Shown here one piece after another: positions 8,830-20,268 of a DNA stretch of 23,625 bases (its first letter is position 1; each line of letters begins with the position of its first letter). A program made the translations under genes and the position numbers. The stretch lies in NCBI GenBank assembly GCA_049999765.1, contig JBNGIQ010007093.1:1-23625 (forward strand), written 5' to 3'. The notes below the pieces were generated by a model that worked only from the letters and a program-made list of their open reading frames with translations, was not told the origin of the DNA and searched no databases. This DNA comes from Phaeoceros laevis. Taxonomy: Eukaryota > Anthocerotophyta > Anthocerotopsida > Notothyladales.

Positions 8830-9867
8830 ATGGTTGTACGCACTAGCGATATAGCTGTGTTACCATCTATCAAGGTGCGGGCGACTGCTGCTCCCATGGC
8901 TGAGGTGCAGGGAATTGCACCGGCGGCGAAGAGCAAGTTCTCTTGGGGCCAGTTCGCCAAGAACAGCTTCAATCACAAGAAGTCTGTGGAGTCACCAAGT
9001 GCGGAGTCGCCGAGGGCTGATGCGGATGAGGGTCCGCAGTCACCTCGTACTCCAAGGAGACCTTTGGAGCATGCAGAGAGCAAGTCTCCTCCCAAGTCTC
9101 CACCCAAGTCGCCGAAGTCGTTCTTTTCCTCGAAGACTCAGGTAACGGACTCTGGTTGCGAGTATGAGATTGTGCAACAGTAGATCAATAGGGACCAGTG
9201 CAGATTAGGGCATGACCTTTTTGTTGCTGCAAGCGTGCTGGACAAGCGGGCAGGGTGTCAGCCCCTTCCGTGCTTGTTTTCCTGTGACAGGGCTTCTCCT
9301 GTGTCTGACTAGTCGCATACGATCTGGACTGATTGCAGGCCAAGCCGGCGGACAGGAGCCGAATATTGGTGAACGTAAACGTGCTTGGAAGCCCCGGGCC
9401 CTTGCGTTTTCTGGTTGATGCTGATGAGTGTGTGCACCGAGTGATCGAAATGGCGCTTCGGGCCTATGCACGTGAAGGTCGGCTGCCTGTACTTGGCACA
9501 GACAGCAACCAGTTTGAGCTATATTGCTCATGCTATGATTCGGAAGGTGAGTTTTGAATCTTTTTTAGCTGGACTGCTCAGCACTGGTGATGAAGTGATG
9601 GTGTGTGGTTGTGACTGTCTTGTGATGTGTTGCGATCACAAGTTCGCACATATGGCTCCTGGACTTAAGGAGAGGAAGTGACTAAGACTTCGTCCTGTTT
9701 TCGTAACAGCCTTGGATCGCATGGATAGTATTGGCAAGCTAGGTGCAAGGCAGTTTGTGCTCTTCCGCAAGAAACAGGAGACCGAAACTGCAACTGTGCA
9801 ACCTGGAGGTCAGAAGACGCGGTGGTGGAACATGATGAGGGCCTCCAAGGCAGTTACGTCTTATTGA
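8830..9867 (+). CDS. DUF7054 (At4g22758-like) plant protein
   Basis: Three exons (8830-9141, 9339-9546, 9710-9867) join in phase 0 and then phase 1 into 225 residues. The N-terminal about 100 residues are disordered and rich in Ser-Pro and Lys-Ser-Pro (SKSPPKSPPKSPKSFF). The central domain, mostly exon 2, is the plant DUF7054 core: RILVNVNVLGSPGPLRFLV, CVHRVIEMALRAYAREGRLP and GTDSNQFELYCSC. Exon 3 closes it with DRMDSIGKLGARQFVLFRKK and a basic tail. This matches my memory of At4g22758-type proteins, which have no established biochemical role; the core looks ubiquitin-like in pattern, and that is my inference. ATG 8830 is chosen because the open frame before it has no other ATG and meets a stop at 8761. 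Intron 1 is 197 nt (9142-9338) and intron 2 is 163 nt (9547-9709). The gene converges on SEC23. Confidence 0.85.
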
Positions 9868-10444
9868 GTTGGTTTTGTTAACCATTCTCACAGCACGCTT
9901 CGTAACATACACGAGGCTACGTGCTGCACTCACGCACGATTAAGTGGAGTCAGGAGTTTGGCTGTTACCTAGGCAAATGATTTGTCCATCTGTTTTGAAC
10001 AACGGCTGCGCGAATACTTTTTTTGCAATTCGCTGAGATTAGCGTTTACCTCACATAGGCTTGCGCACTGATACAATGGCCAAGCCGGAAATCAACTGTG
10101 TTCACAGTACATCATTGTAACGTATCATTTGTGTAAAAGGGTTTCACCTGATGACAGCTGCATAGCACTTGCGATTACGTACTGAAATCTTATCTGGAAA
10201 TATTGTAGCAAGAGACTAGCAAGCTGGATGTGGCTATGTGATGGAGACATAAGTCAGTTTTGGTAGGCCAAGAATGTGCAGCGTAATATGGTCAGCGAGC
10301 TGAACAGTTTTGCTGTGAGTATATTCATAAAATTTGGAGTCCTGGCACACCCAAAACTTGGCAAAACTAGTTCCTTTCGTGATGCCAAGTTGCCGCTAGC
10401 AAAGTACTGCAAAAATCTTATCTACTTCGCCTAAACGTAAGCGG
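9868..10444. other. Convergent 3' region between the DUF7054 gene and SEC23
   Basis: This is non-coding sequence holding the 3'UTR of the plus-strand DUF7054 gene and the downstream flank of minus-strand SEC23. No protein-like frame was seen. Confidence 0.5.
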
Positions 10445-10450
10445 TTTATT
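10445..10450 (-). terminator. Putative polyadenylation signal of SEC23
   Basis: There is an AATAAA on the minus strand (TTTATT on the plus strand) 35 nt beyond the SEC23 stop codon. The position is plausible, and the call is by sequence match only. Confidence 0.5.
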
Positions 10451-10484
10451 GTGGCACCAACAATAATAGAATCAACTATCTAGA

Positions 10485-13167
10485 CTACGACTGTACAGCG
10501 AGTCTCTGAAGATGGTCCACAAAAACCTGCAGACTAACATCATCAGTGAAAATGACCTCCTGGTTGTCATACTGGTTGTTGTTGTGGGTGATGGACGGAT
10601 TGAGTTTTGCCAGCAAAAACCTAGCCTGACTACCATGCTGATCGCACTCGATAAGCTTTGGCAAAGGGATCCTTTCCACCAGTAAAGCCTCAGCATCTCC
10701 AATGGGGGCCTCTAGAAGATTTCTGAAATTCTCATATGCAGGATCATTCTGGAACCCAAGTTTCCTCCATTGGGCAATAGTAGACCCATAGTGCACAACA
10801 ACATAGAAGTAAGAATCAAAAAGCAGAATGCGGTCTGGTGCTATGGAAGTGACATCCAAGAGAACTGGTACCGGTGGACCTTCAAACGAGTATGAAAATA
10901 GAGTTGGCTGGATCATGATAAGTGAGCCAACAACGCCCTCTCTGTTCAGCATAAGTCTGAAGAAAGCAGTCTCATCCGGCGTGTTGTTGAAAACCTGCAG
11001 AAACTGAGATCTCCGAAGGTGGAACATGAACTGGGGATAAAGGGAGAAGTTGGAAGAAAGACGGAAGGAGGTAACATCATCCTTTTGGTAATCCCCAAAT
11101 TTAGTAGCCACACGGATAAGCATTCTGTCCAGCCACCTCAAAATATCAAATACTTCCTCGTTTTCAGTTTTAAAAACTGCCAATCTCGCCATTATAGCAG
11201 CAGCAGCTTCTTGATCAAACCCTGCAGAAATCTCCTGCAACTGACCACCGTCCACCCATCTACGGGCTGCAGTTGTAACACGCATTCTCATCTGCCCACT
11301 CCCGTGCCGGTACCTTGTGATAAATTGGATGAAAAAAGGAGATCCGGACTGTATTGTATTAGAGTGGTGATTGGTAACCTCAAAGTACAGAGCAACCGCA
11401 GTTTTGTTCGTGAGAGTACACATTTTCCATGCACTAGTCCCACCAATGCCCAGCTCATTTTCACTTACTGAGGTACTCTTCTTCCCCAACGATGAACAAG
11501 GCCCAATTGCTCCACAAATCTTGACCTCCTTCGTGGTTATGACCTCCAAAGAAGCACCAAAAAACATTTGCAGGTGACCCTCTTCATCCTTTTCAAACAG
11601 CTTCTGCAAGGATTTTCTGAATTGGTCGGACTCAAATGTCTCTGCCAAGACCATGATCCCTCCTGTAGTATCCACCGCTATTTTCACCTCAGCCGTACCC
11701 ACCTGATCGAGAGAACAAGCAAATATATCCAGCACATGACTGTTTGCCACAAGCTGCTGAGATAGTTGACCATAGAACTTGCATGCCTTCTTAAAGTGTG
11801 TAGCATTGTCGTTTACAAGGTCTTGATGAGTGCGAATGCTTTTACCCAAGTCTGTATCCACTATCAGACCTGGCCCAATAGTGGCAGGACCAGCTGTGAA
11901 AACCAAGATTCTTGATCCTATTCCAGAAAGACATCCTTGCATGAGGCCTGCTGCAACTTGCAATGCAGCCCCAGTTGCTCGACGAGGCCTGTGGCTCGCT
12001 TCCACAGGATACGAGTTTGGCTTTAGCTCTTCCAAAGCAGTGACAAAGGTGAATTCACATTCGGCGACGGGCAGCAGGAAACGCCCAATACCACCTCTCC
12101 AGATGGACAAATTTTGACCTGCTTGCCTTGGTTGTGGAGAAATACCTAGCAGGTCTTGCACCTAGCAACACAGACACAACAATTGAGGGCTATATATAAA
12201 ATCATACAGTCAGAAGTGTACTCCGCTCAACAGGCAACGAACTTTTCAGCAGTGCTAGGATCTCAGACCAGGATTCGCATATGCTAAAATCAAACTTCCT
12301 GCTCCAGAGTTTTCAGGATGCTAGCAATTGCATGCACTGTCAGATACGCAACATGAGACACAATTTCCAGCCAAAAGGGAAAAACTATTGAGGCAATGGT
12401 GCAGGCCAGAGCTGCCAAAGAGGGTCAAATACCTGCTGAGCCGTGTGCTCCTTCTCACCCCGGAAAACAAAAGCCTTAGAGCAGTCAGCGTAACCTAGCT
12501 CATGCACATGGACCATTGTACCGAACGTGACAAGTCCCACGAGAGCATTTTCAGGCAGAAGTGACAACAGTTGTGTAATGGCGTTCTTCAAATGGTCCAA
12601 ATCCTCAGGTGGCTGACATGTGTCTAACACGAACAGGAATCCAGGAGCACTGCCGGCATCATAATTTCCTCCAGAGCCGCCTGCAAAAGGAGAAGACCCT
12701 GCAGGCCCGTTTGCATATCCATATGTCGGACTACTTCCAGAAGGGTAGTTTCCTACGGCATTGATTCCCCTGGGTGAGAATTTTCCAGAGGGACTTAAAC
12801 TTCCAGCAAAAGAGCTACCATAAGGCAACGCATACTCCACTGTCACATTATCTGGCCAGAGCTCCGCTGGCAGATTGTGTTCGCTGATCTGGGCATAACT
12901 CGGTGGGAACTGATTTCGAGTGAAACAAAAGGAGCATGTCCAGCTCTTGGCTTCATAGTGGACCTGATAGTAGAAGTTCAGAACAGCCCGGCAGCCTTTG
13001 CAAAGAACAGGCTCATAAGGAAGCAGAGGCATCTCCGGCATCGTCATCAGTGGCGTGCACATAATGCCAAAAGGAACCACCATGCGAGTAGCCTCGATAC
13101 GGGAGCTGGGCCAAGCATTCCATGCCAGCCGGAGCCCTTCTTTAGCTTCGAGCTCGTTGAAATCCAT
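10485..13167 (-). CDS. SEC23: SEC23, COPII inner-coat subunit and Sar1 GTPase activator (divergent SEC23D-like form)
   Basis: Two minus-strand exons (13167-12433 and 12161-10485) join in phase 0 over a 271-nt GT-AG intron to give 803 residues, against about 750-780 for typical SEC23. The order is a zinc finger with Cys56, Cys59, Cys78 and Cys81 ([25 protein letters not shown]), a Gly/Ser-rich insertion at about 115-175, and the trunk ([34 protein letters not shown]). VQDLLGI, beta-sandwich and helical regions follow, then a gelsolin-like end ([16 protein letters not shown]). [14 protein letters not shown] carries Arg759 at the position of the arginine finger that SEC23 inserts into Sar1. The start [20 protein letters not shown] resembles the Arabidopsis At2g27460 (SEC23D) clade as I remember it. 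It acts at ER exit sites with SEC24, SAR1 and SEC13/31. It is divergent from the DUF3593 gene. Confidence 0.95.
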
Positions 13168-13947
13168 ACCTCCTCCTCACGGCGTTCGGGCTCAAGTTTC
13201 AGTGGTGATGCGACCAAGTCCCTAACATGCCTGTCTAGCCCTCCCTCCTCCCTCTCCTGACGATGATTGCGCTCTGGAATCACACATCTAGCAACTCACT
13301 CACCGCCAAGAGTTTGTTCCGGCTCTGTGCTGCACAAACTCACCACAAGATCGCCACCCCTCAGACTCACCGCATAGCAAGCCTCACACAAATGCGAAAC
13401 CCTCTTCAAACCACAAGCACTCCTCACACAACGTCAGATCTAAAGAGCTAAAATCAGCATCAACCGACTCCAGTTCCCCCTACTCTTCCCTCCCGTGCAT
13501 TGAAGAGTAACACAACCATGTCCTCCATACGTCTCCGCACCTGCTCATATTATGGCCTCCTCGTCCGTATCCTTACTCCTGGTACATTGTTGAACTCCGA
13601 TTCACTAGCGCTAGTAATTTCCTCCAAATTTCGCAAGAAAAGGTCCGATGCCAGGCAGATCTAGCAGATACTGCTAGGAAAATCCGTGTTTGGCGATCGC
13701 CAAAACGGTGAGGCAGCGGAGCCGGCGCCACACTCGTAGCAACAAGGTCCACCAAACACTGTTCAGGAAACTCTCACGACAAAGGAATTGTGCGCCACAG
13801 TGAAGTTTGCGACGGCTGTTGGGCCGGCCTTGGCCCGGTCCCATGGTACAGACCGGGTTGTACTTATTTATCTCCCTTCGTTCTCGGAGTGGTACTGGTG
13901 CATCTAAACCACCAGCCTGCACCAGGAGGAGGTCCTGCTAACTGGAG
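13168..13947. promoter_or_regulatory. 780-bp intergenic region between divergent SEC23 and DUF3593 genes
   Basis: The start codons of the two flanking genes face away from each other, so both promoters and both 5'UTRs must lie here. Minor frames in it do not look like proteins. I could not assign TATA or other elements with confidence. Confidence 0.5.
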
Positions 13948-14812
13948 ATGGAGCTCCACTGCTCCTTGGTGTCCTGCCTTGCATCGTTATGCCCGAGGGA
14001 CTGCGCTATGCGAAGTCCTGCGCTCACACAATCAGCTTCAGCAAAATTCTCTGCTTTGTCGAGCGCTGGTTTGATTTCGAGATGTGGCAGGCGGTCAAAG
14101 CTGGTCGAAGGAACAAGGTCTTTCTTGAGCACCTTGAGAAGGCAGCAGGGAGTCGTGGTGGCAGGACTTCTCCCAGTAGACCCTTGGTCGCCCACTGTAG
14201 ACTCCCAGAGCTTGGCTTCACAGCTCTTCGCAGTGTCCTTGCTGCCGTACCTCGGATTTTTGTATCACATTACAAAGTCCAAAACAGCGCCTAGGCTCAC
14301 TCTCTTTGGATTCTATTTTCTGCTCGTGTTCGTCGGCGCTACAAGTATGTGATCGCTTTTTCCTGTAGTATCACTTCCGTAAGGCAGTTGCTTTTGTAAC
14401 AGCTCGTGAATTCTGTCGTTGAACCGTTTAACGGACCCGTATTCCTGGTGTGCATACAATGGACGCAATCAGTCCCTGCGGGCATTTACGGTTAGTGCAA
14501 TTTTGCGGAGTTCTGAAGCAGCTTTGTGATCCGTTGTGATTGGTTGCTTCTTTTCCTTTGTGTCGTGATTTCCTCTTTTTTTGGGAAGAGTTGGCAGCTT
14601 CTGAAGATCTGAAACTCTTACTATGTGCAGCGAAGGTACATTACGGAACGTCTCTCTCGAATGTGGATTGGCTGCATGGTGGAGCTGAATTTTTTCTGAC
14701 TCTCACCAATCTGTTTATCGTGCTGGGCTTGAGGCAAGCCTTGAGAGCTAGTCAGGAGGAAGATGAAAAAGCTGAGGTTGAGGAGAAAGACACAGTGGGA
14801 TCAACGAAGTGA
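13948..14812 (+). CDS. DUF3593 membrane protein, predicted chloroplast-targeted
   Basis: Three exons (13948-14344, 14473-14490, 14631-14812) encode 198 residues. Residues 1 to about 80 are rich in Ser, Ala and Arg with few acids, as in a plastid transit peptide. The rest is the small DUF3593 fold shared with cyanobacteria. It reads LFAVSLLPYLGFLYHITKS (membrane segment 1), APRLTLFGFYFLLVFVGATI-PAGIYAKVHYGTSLS (segment 2 and loop), and NVDWLHGGAEFFLTLTNLFI with VLGLRQALR (segment 3). A short acidic tail follows. The middle exon is only 18 nt and supplies IPAGIY across its two junctions. Without it the conserved run is broken. Introns are 128 and 140 nt, both GT-AG. The function is unknown, and a thylakoid or envelope location is inferred from the family's origin. 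The ATG at 13948 gives a good transit peptide. Confidence 0.88.
14473..14490 (+). other. 18-nt microexon of the DUF3593 gene
   Basis: This exon is bounded by AATCAG on the left and GTTAGT on the right. The previous exon ends with one base of a codon (A), the microexon begins TC and ends G, and the next exon begins CG. All junctions are in phase and rebuild the family motif T-I-P-A-G-I-Y-A-K. Confidence 0.85.
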
Positions 14813-15691
14813 ATTGTGACCTAGCATCAAGATGCAGGCTCCAAGCTATGAGAGACTCTAGCAGGCCCGTCAAAAAGGTACCTGGGTCTGTGGCTTTCAG
14901 TCGTCCAGCTGCTCATTTTCATTGCGTTCAAGTGCAGATGGTAACGATGCACTTGATGAATTTTACAGGTGGGGGAGAATATCTTGTTTAGAATTCAGGA
15001 AGCCAATCTGCGAGGCTTCACCTGCGGAGGCATTACTCGTGTACTTTTTACTCGTTAACTCATGTCTGTCCTTCGTGTACCAGACTTTGATAGGGTGGGT
15101 TGATCAAGTTCCTGTTTCGATTATTGTGAATACTGGCAGGTAGTGATGTAGATTGTAACATGTGATGTGCTTTTTCAAATCTGGAATCTTCTTACATTTG
15201 TAAAGGGTTCACTCCTAAAGCATGATGCAATGTTGCTTACTCTTCTCGACGGACAGGTCAAGGAAAGGATGTGAAGAAGATAAATTTATACAAGAACTGC
15301 TTTGATAAACTTCATGGCTAAGGTTCTGGGGGGAACTCTACGGCCTAGAAAATCGTGATGGTTGGATGTTTGCAGCAAAGGGGGCTCTAATTGGGGTCCT
15401 CGTTTTCTGCCATCCTGGTTGATGTCATTGACGATGGGTTCGAGACAGGTCATCGAAACATTGATGAGGAAACTGATGAAGCAAAATGTCTCCCCCTGTC
15501 CGTGGGTTGATCATGAAATTCTTTCTGTGTTGCGTTGTCTCCCTGTGATTGAAGTACTAAAATAAGATATTCCAGTCCTGCTAAGCTGCAACGCATTGGC
15601 AAATCGCAAGTCATTATGGAAGGAGGTGTGAAGTCTCAGCTAACTTACTTGGAAAGCGGAGGTGATTGGCTATTTTGTTTGCAGTTGTTTG
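14813..15691. other. Convergent 3' region between the DUF3593 gene and the 899-aa gene
   Basis: Short plus-strand frames (14922-15143 and 15362-15565) have no recognisable motif and are most likely UTR or intergenic sequence. Nothing else was supported. Confidence 0.4.
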
Positions 15692-18663
15692 TCAACCCAA
15701 CCATTCGTCTTTGTAACCCTTTGAACGGTCTTGGTGCTTGAGGTGTCTGCTAAGGTCATCCAAGGTCAGAGAGATAATCATTGCAGGGAATGTGAATCGG
15801 TTGAGAAGGACTGGAAATAAACTGCTCACCATAGGACTGGGAGGATTCATGACACAGCATTTCCTTGGACGGCTTCCGAGGCTCATCAAGCTGCTTCCTG
15901 GGAAAGTGCTGGGCGGAGCCATCACAGTTGGGGCTGACCTCACAGAGTTGGCTCCGCCATCCGAAACAACTGAATTGCATGCTGACTTCGAGATTCTAGC
16001 GGAAACAGCTGCCAGTTTTATGTCCAGCTTCTCGAGAGAGGCCAGTATGCTCCGTTCTTCTTCAGAGAGTATTGTGTTTGGAGGTGCATGTTCGTGATTG
16101 TCCTTTTTTCCTGGGAAAAACTTTGGCCTTGCAAGCTGCGGTGCCAAACAATAGTCCCTTGGTGGTAAGGCAGTTGACGGTCTGCTATCTTGCACTGTGC
16201 AGAATGGTGTCTGCTTGGACATCTGGATCTCATCTGGTCTGCCGCTATCAGAACTGGTTGACATTGGCATCCCTTTGACACCCGATTCTCCTACCGGGCC
16301 CCTTACGAAGCACTCCTCATTGTTCTTTGGGTGGTTTAGCTGTCGGGGAGGAGGCTCTCTGAAAACCTTGATATGTTTATCCACGATTGGATTTCTCATC
16401 TTTTCGTCGGGCTGCTGAGGTGCTTGAAATTCTCTAGTGCACTTAACTTGATGTACTTCAAACGTTTCTCTGGAATCTTCGTGATTGATGCTGGGGGGTG
16501 TGTGCAGCTGAGAGGGTTTTGAGTACAGGTCCCCACAAGCATTTCTGGATGCCTCAGAGGATGATAGTTGAATCTTGGATTGTCTGCCAGGTGTGCATGA
16601 TTCTGATGGTTGTTCACTCCTGGCCGGTGTGGATTGTTTTGCTCCATCACCTTGTCTCATGATGTTACATTCCGTGGGGTTCCTTTGAGGGTGATTGAGT
16701 GGAAACTTTGGGGTGTTCATGGCAGGGACATTTGTAGCCAAAGGAGCCAGATATTCCGGATTCGGTCCAGGTGGTGGTTGCCGTTGTTGTGTGCAAACTT
16801 GGCCTCCCCATCCAATTTCCCAGGCAGTGTATGCCGGATTCTTGGTTTCACCACTTGGTGCTTCTCTGGCTGCTGCTTGCTGAGAGTTATCAGTCTGTGT
16901 TTGTAGCTTGGAGTTGTCACTGACAAACTTTTGATGGGTTGGGACCCAGTTTTGTATGGCATCCCTAGTAATTTTTATCTGTCCTTGAGCCCCTCGTGCC
17001 CTTTTGTAACCTTGCTCATCTGAAGGTGAGATGCAGTAGGCCGTCAGGGCTGCAACAGCAGAGTTGAACTGGGGTTCGCTGTTACAAGAGTCTGACAGTT
17101 GACCAGTCATTGCCCTGTTATGTACTTGTATCGTACCCTGGCCGTCTTTGTGTGAACATGTACACTCCTCTAATAAAACATGTGAGTCATGCTTTACACT
17201 GTTTAGAGTAGGGGTCGGATGATCGACTTCTGGTCGGGTCCTTGCTTGCTCCATTACTACCTCAGCTTCATCGTCTCCAAAGTCCAGGGGCTCTGGATGG
17301 TTGCAATCTTCAAGCCGAGATTGAATGGCAGTGACCTCTGCGATCAGCCTTGCTGTTGCAGCCTCATTTGCTAATCGTGCTGTAACTATCTCGTCCCTAA
17401 GGGAGTTTCTGTTGTATAATGTGTTGGGTACATCTGCAGCATGTTTTTTCGAAGCTGGTGATCTATGGTCTTCTTGTGGTGACGAACAGTTGCACGCCAT
17501 CTCATTCCCTGAGTTTGCTACTGAAATTGAGGGTGAAGTTGATCTTGATACAAAGACCTGTTGCGAGCTCTCAAGAACTGATGTGGCTTCAGTCTCGAAG
17601 AACTCTTCCCTACTGAGCTGCTTCTCACAACAAACACCGTCCTGATTGCGCTTACGTAGCTCAGAGTATCCTATGTTCAATACCTTTGGTAGTGCGAAAC
17701 CGCCTGGGTAGGCGGTCAAGGTGCCAGCAACATATCCGGCTCCAACAGATGATTCAGTCATAAGGGTATCTTCATCTACTTCGGTAACTTGATGCAGCTC
17801 CCTGTGTCGATAATAACCGTCATCGTCCAGATCAAGCGTGGAATAGTTGACAGTCTTACAGCTCAAGTGCCCATTTATGTCATATGCATCACAAGCAATT
17901 CCTGTCCAAGGGTTGCAGTAGTCGTCCTCCGTTTCAGGACAAGGACGCTGCCCTTTTGATCCAACACTTCCGTTGCAATCCGCTGACTGACTGCATGAGG
18001 CACGATGCGAAGTTAGACCAACCAGCAGTTACAGCACTGGCATTTACTCTACTGCGAACCTAAAGCGGCTGATGGTGAGGAGGTTTACGGTGTGCTGGTC
18101 GTTGTCCTCAACTCATGAGCCTGCTTCAGGAGGAAGAGTCGATCCGCTATGTGGATTCGCCCACCGTGGACATGGTTGATCGACGGCGTTTTTGAAACCG
18201 TCCTCATTGAATCAGTCTCCCTATCCTCTACAAGAGCAGAGGAGTTCCATCTTGGTTTTTTGTGACCGCCTTTCTCCTGTCTGTTGAAGTTCCGCTGTGT
18301 CTTTGGCTTGGCAGGAGTTTGGACTGCCCGGTGGATGTACTCAGACAACCTTGCTCGCTCTTTCCTCCTAAGCTCCAAAATCTCCAAAGCCTCCCTCCGC
18401 GCAGATTCCTCACGTTCCAATTTCACCTCTTGCCATTTCCTGGAAGCGTGAAAACAGGGAACTTAAATATGCACCGTAGAGCCGAGCCTACGGGTTTGGA
18501 GAAATTGCAGAACAGGAGGAATTACAGGAGCTGACCATTCCAGAGATGGGAGTTATAGGTCAGGCAAAACAAATCTCGCAAAAGAAATCTAGGGAGAGTG
18601 TGAAGACACATACCGGTGTCTAGAGGCAGTAGTCTTAGCGTTCAGGAGCCGCTTCCGTTCCAT
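15692..18663 (-). CDS. Large disordered protein with basic coiled-coil N-terminus, family unknown
   Basis: Three minus-strand exons (18663-18614, 18439-18089, 17990-15692) join in phase 2 at both GT-AG introns (174 and 98 nt) and give 899 residues. The start is MERKRLLNAKTTASRH. A highly charged helix follows, KWQEVKLEREESARREA then LELRRKERARLSEYIHRAV (about 17-55), which looks like a coiled coil or a nucleic-acid or microtubule-binding helix. Residues of about 60-820 are polar, Ser/Pro/Gln/Asn-rich and largely disordered, with a short helical patch (RLANEAATARLIAEVTAIQS) and SEEERSILASLEKLDIKLAA near the end. The C-terminus is hydrophobic and then basic (FPVLLNRFTFPAMIISLTL). I do not recognise the family. 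The 724-codon uninterrupted frame and exact splice phasing support a real gene. It converges on DUF3593. Confidence 0.75.
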
Positions 18664-20268
18664 GCTCGCTCTGGAACATTTGGCTCCCCCGTAATGTATG
18701 TAGTGTGCTCTCTCGATCTCCAGCATCGTAATAAGTTTTATGGGTATACACTACTAATTTCCGACGGCTGAACTTGAGAAATACCAGAAGAGTGATCCGT
18801 TCGACCCTACAGTAAGGATCCTTTGAGGTTCAAAATTCCAGAACGTTCCCGAGGAACAGCTAGCCTACACTTGAGAGTGGACTTCCATTGCATACGTCAC
18901 TAGTCTGCCACTGCAAAGAAGACAAGCGCCGTGCATTGAACTAAGGTTGTCTTTCCCCACACCGCAGGCACTCACCAGTCAAAATCATCCAAAATTTTCA
19001 ATATGGCCAAGCCGTACACTCTCAACAATGTCGGATAAGAGCTAAGCAGCGGCGAGTGTGATCGAGTAACGAGTGCTTCCCGAGACGGACGGGGTTGCAT
19101 GCATAAACCAGAGAAGCTCCTTGCCTAACTGTTTTCCTTGACTCCCGAGTACAAAATTGTTGTTGCATATGACACCAAGGCAAGCACAGCATTGGAGAGA
19201 AGTTTCTTTTCTCAAAAGTATCTTTATCATAAACCAGAGGTCATTAGATAATAGATGCGTATATGTGATTCTGTATTTTCTGTATTTTCTGTTTTCTTTT
19301 GTATTGATGATTATCCAATTTACTTTGGACAACTTAATATTCATCAAATCTTTTGTGTTGTGGTGCTATTGTATTTAGGTCTCATTATTCCTTCCCTATT
19401 TAGTCTTGAGTCTTGACACACAGTGTTGAATTCGGCACGGACACTTAGTGTTGAATTCTGTATAGTCTGCAATATATGTATTTATAGTCCATTATATACA
19501 CCTGAAAAGAAGCATAACATTATTATTATTTAAGTATTTAAAATGACTTGATAGCTCTCCTTTTTTTGAGGATATTGATTTCTATAGGCAACTTATACCT
19601 CTCCAAACTCTTTGAGTTAGCCTTTAATATCATCCTCATATAAAAATTAAACTATAACTTATATACAAAAACATGTATCTTAATTTTGAGCCTTTGAGGT
19701 GAGGAACTGTACTTATTTTTAGTAACTAAAAGTTCTTTATAGACATCAAGTTATGTGGACTTTGCTTGTCCACATGTTGTTTAATCCCTAAAGGCACCCT
19801 ATATCTAGGGATTGTCATAATATCTTCAGATAAGCAACATAAGTCTACACCAAGACCACCCTTTTCGGGGGATCACCATTTTTGGACGGGACACGGCCAA
19901 CAGGACAATGGTAGTAGGATCAAGGAGATTTATAACCAACTCCAAGATAACTGTACTAACTTGCTGATGGGAAAACATATCAAGAAATGAGCAACATCTA
20001 GCATAACTTCTTATGGCAATTTCTCTAACACCCTTTCGTTTTTGTGATATGTTTGCTTCATGACTGATCTAAGTTAGATGAATTGAGATCGTTTTAAAGT
20101 ATTGTGTATGATATTCGAAGTAATAAAACTCTTTACTTATTAAGAAGAAATTATTTTCTCTTCTCAAAGTCTTTCACTACTTCAGGTAGAAACCTATCGA
20201 CATCCTTGCTTAATCGTTCAAAGAGCAAAGATATTTTCAGCTCTTATTGTCAACAATTTTTTTGCAAG
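18664..20268. other. Intergenic region, increasingly AT-rich, between divergent genes
   Basis: It holds the upstream region of the minus-strand 899-aa gene and of the plus-strand lipocalin gene. No supportable gene lies between them. AT content rises visibly from about 19.2 kb. A short direct repeat (AGTGTTGAATTC at 19422-19433 and 19447-19458, 25-bp period) is the only structure noted. An open frame without ATG (from 20104) continues into the lipocalin gene. Confidence 0.45.
19422..19458. repeat. 12-bp direct repeat with 25-bp period
   Basis: AGTGTTGAATTC occurs twice, and both copies are preceded by a similar GACAC word. The unit is about 21 bp with two or three mismatches. Confidence 0.8.

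Noticed and set aside
11019-11577. Plus-strand frames opposite SEC23 exon 2
   Set aside because: They are antisense shadows of a strongly conserved coding exon.
17860-17960. LRR N-terminal cap-like motif (DDYCNPWTGIACDA) in the 899-aa protein
   Set aside because: No leucine-rich repeats, signal peptide or membrane segment follow. The similarity is confined to a short W-x-G-I-x-C pattern.
19427-19440. GAATTCGGCACG resembles a cDNA-library EcoRI adaptor
   Set aside because: The match is short and stops before the full adaptor. A sister copy of the repeat next to it lacks it, so a natural duplicated repeat explains it better.
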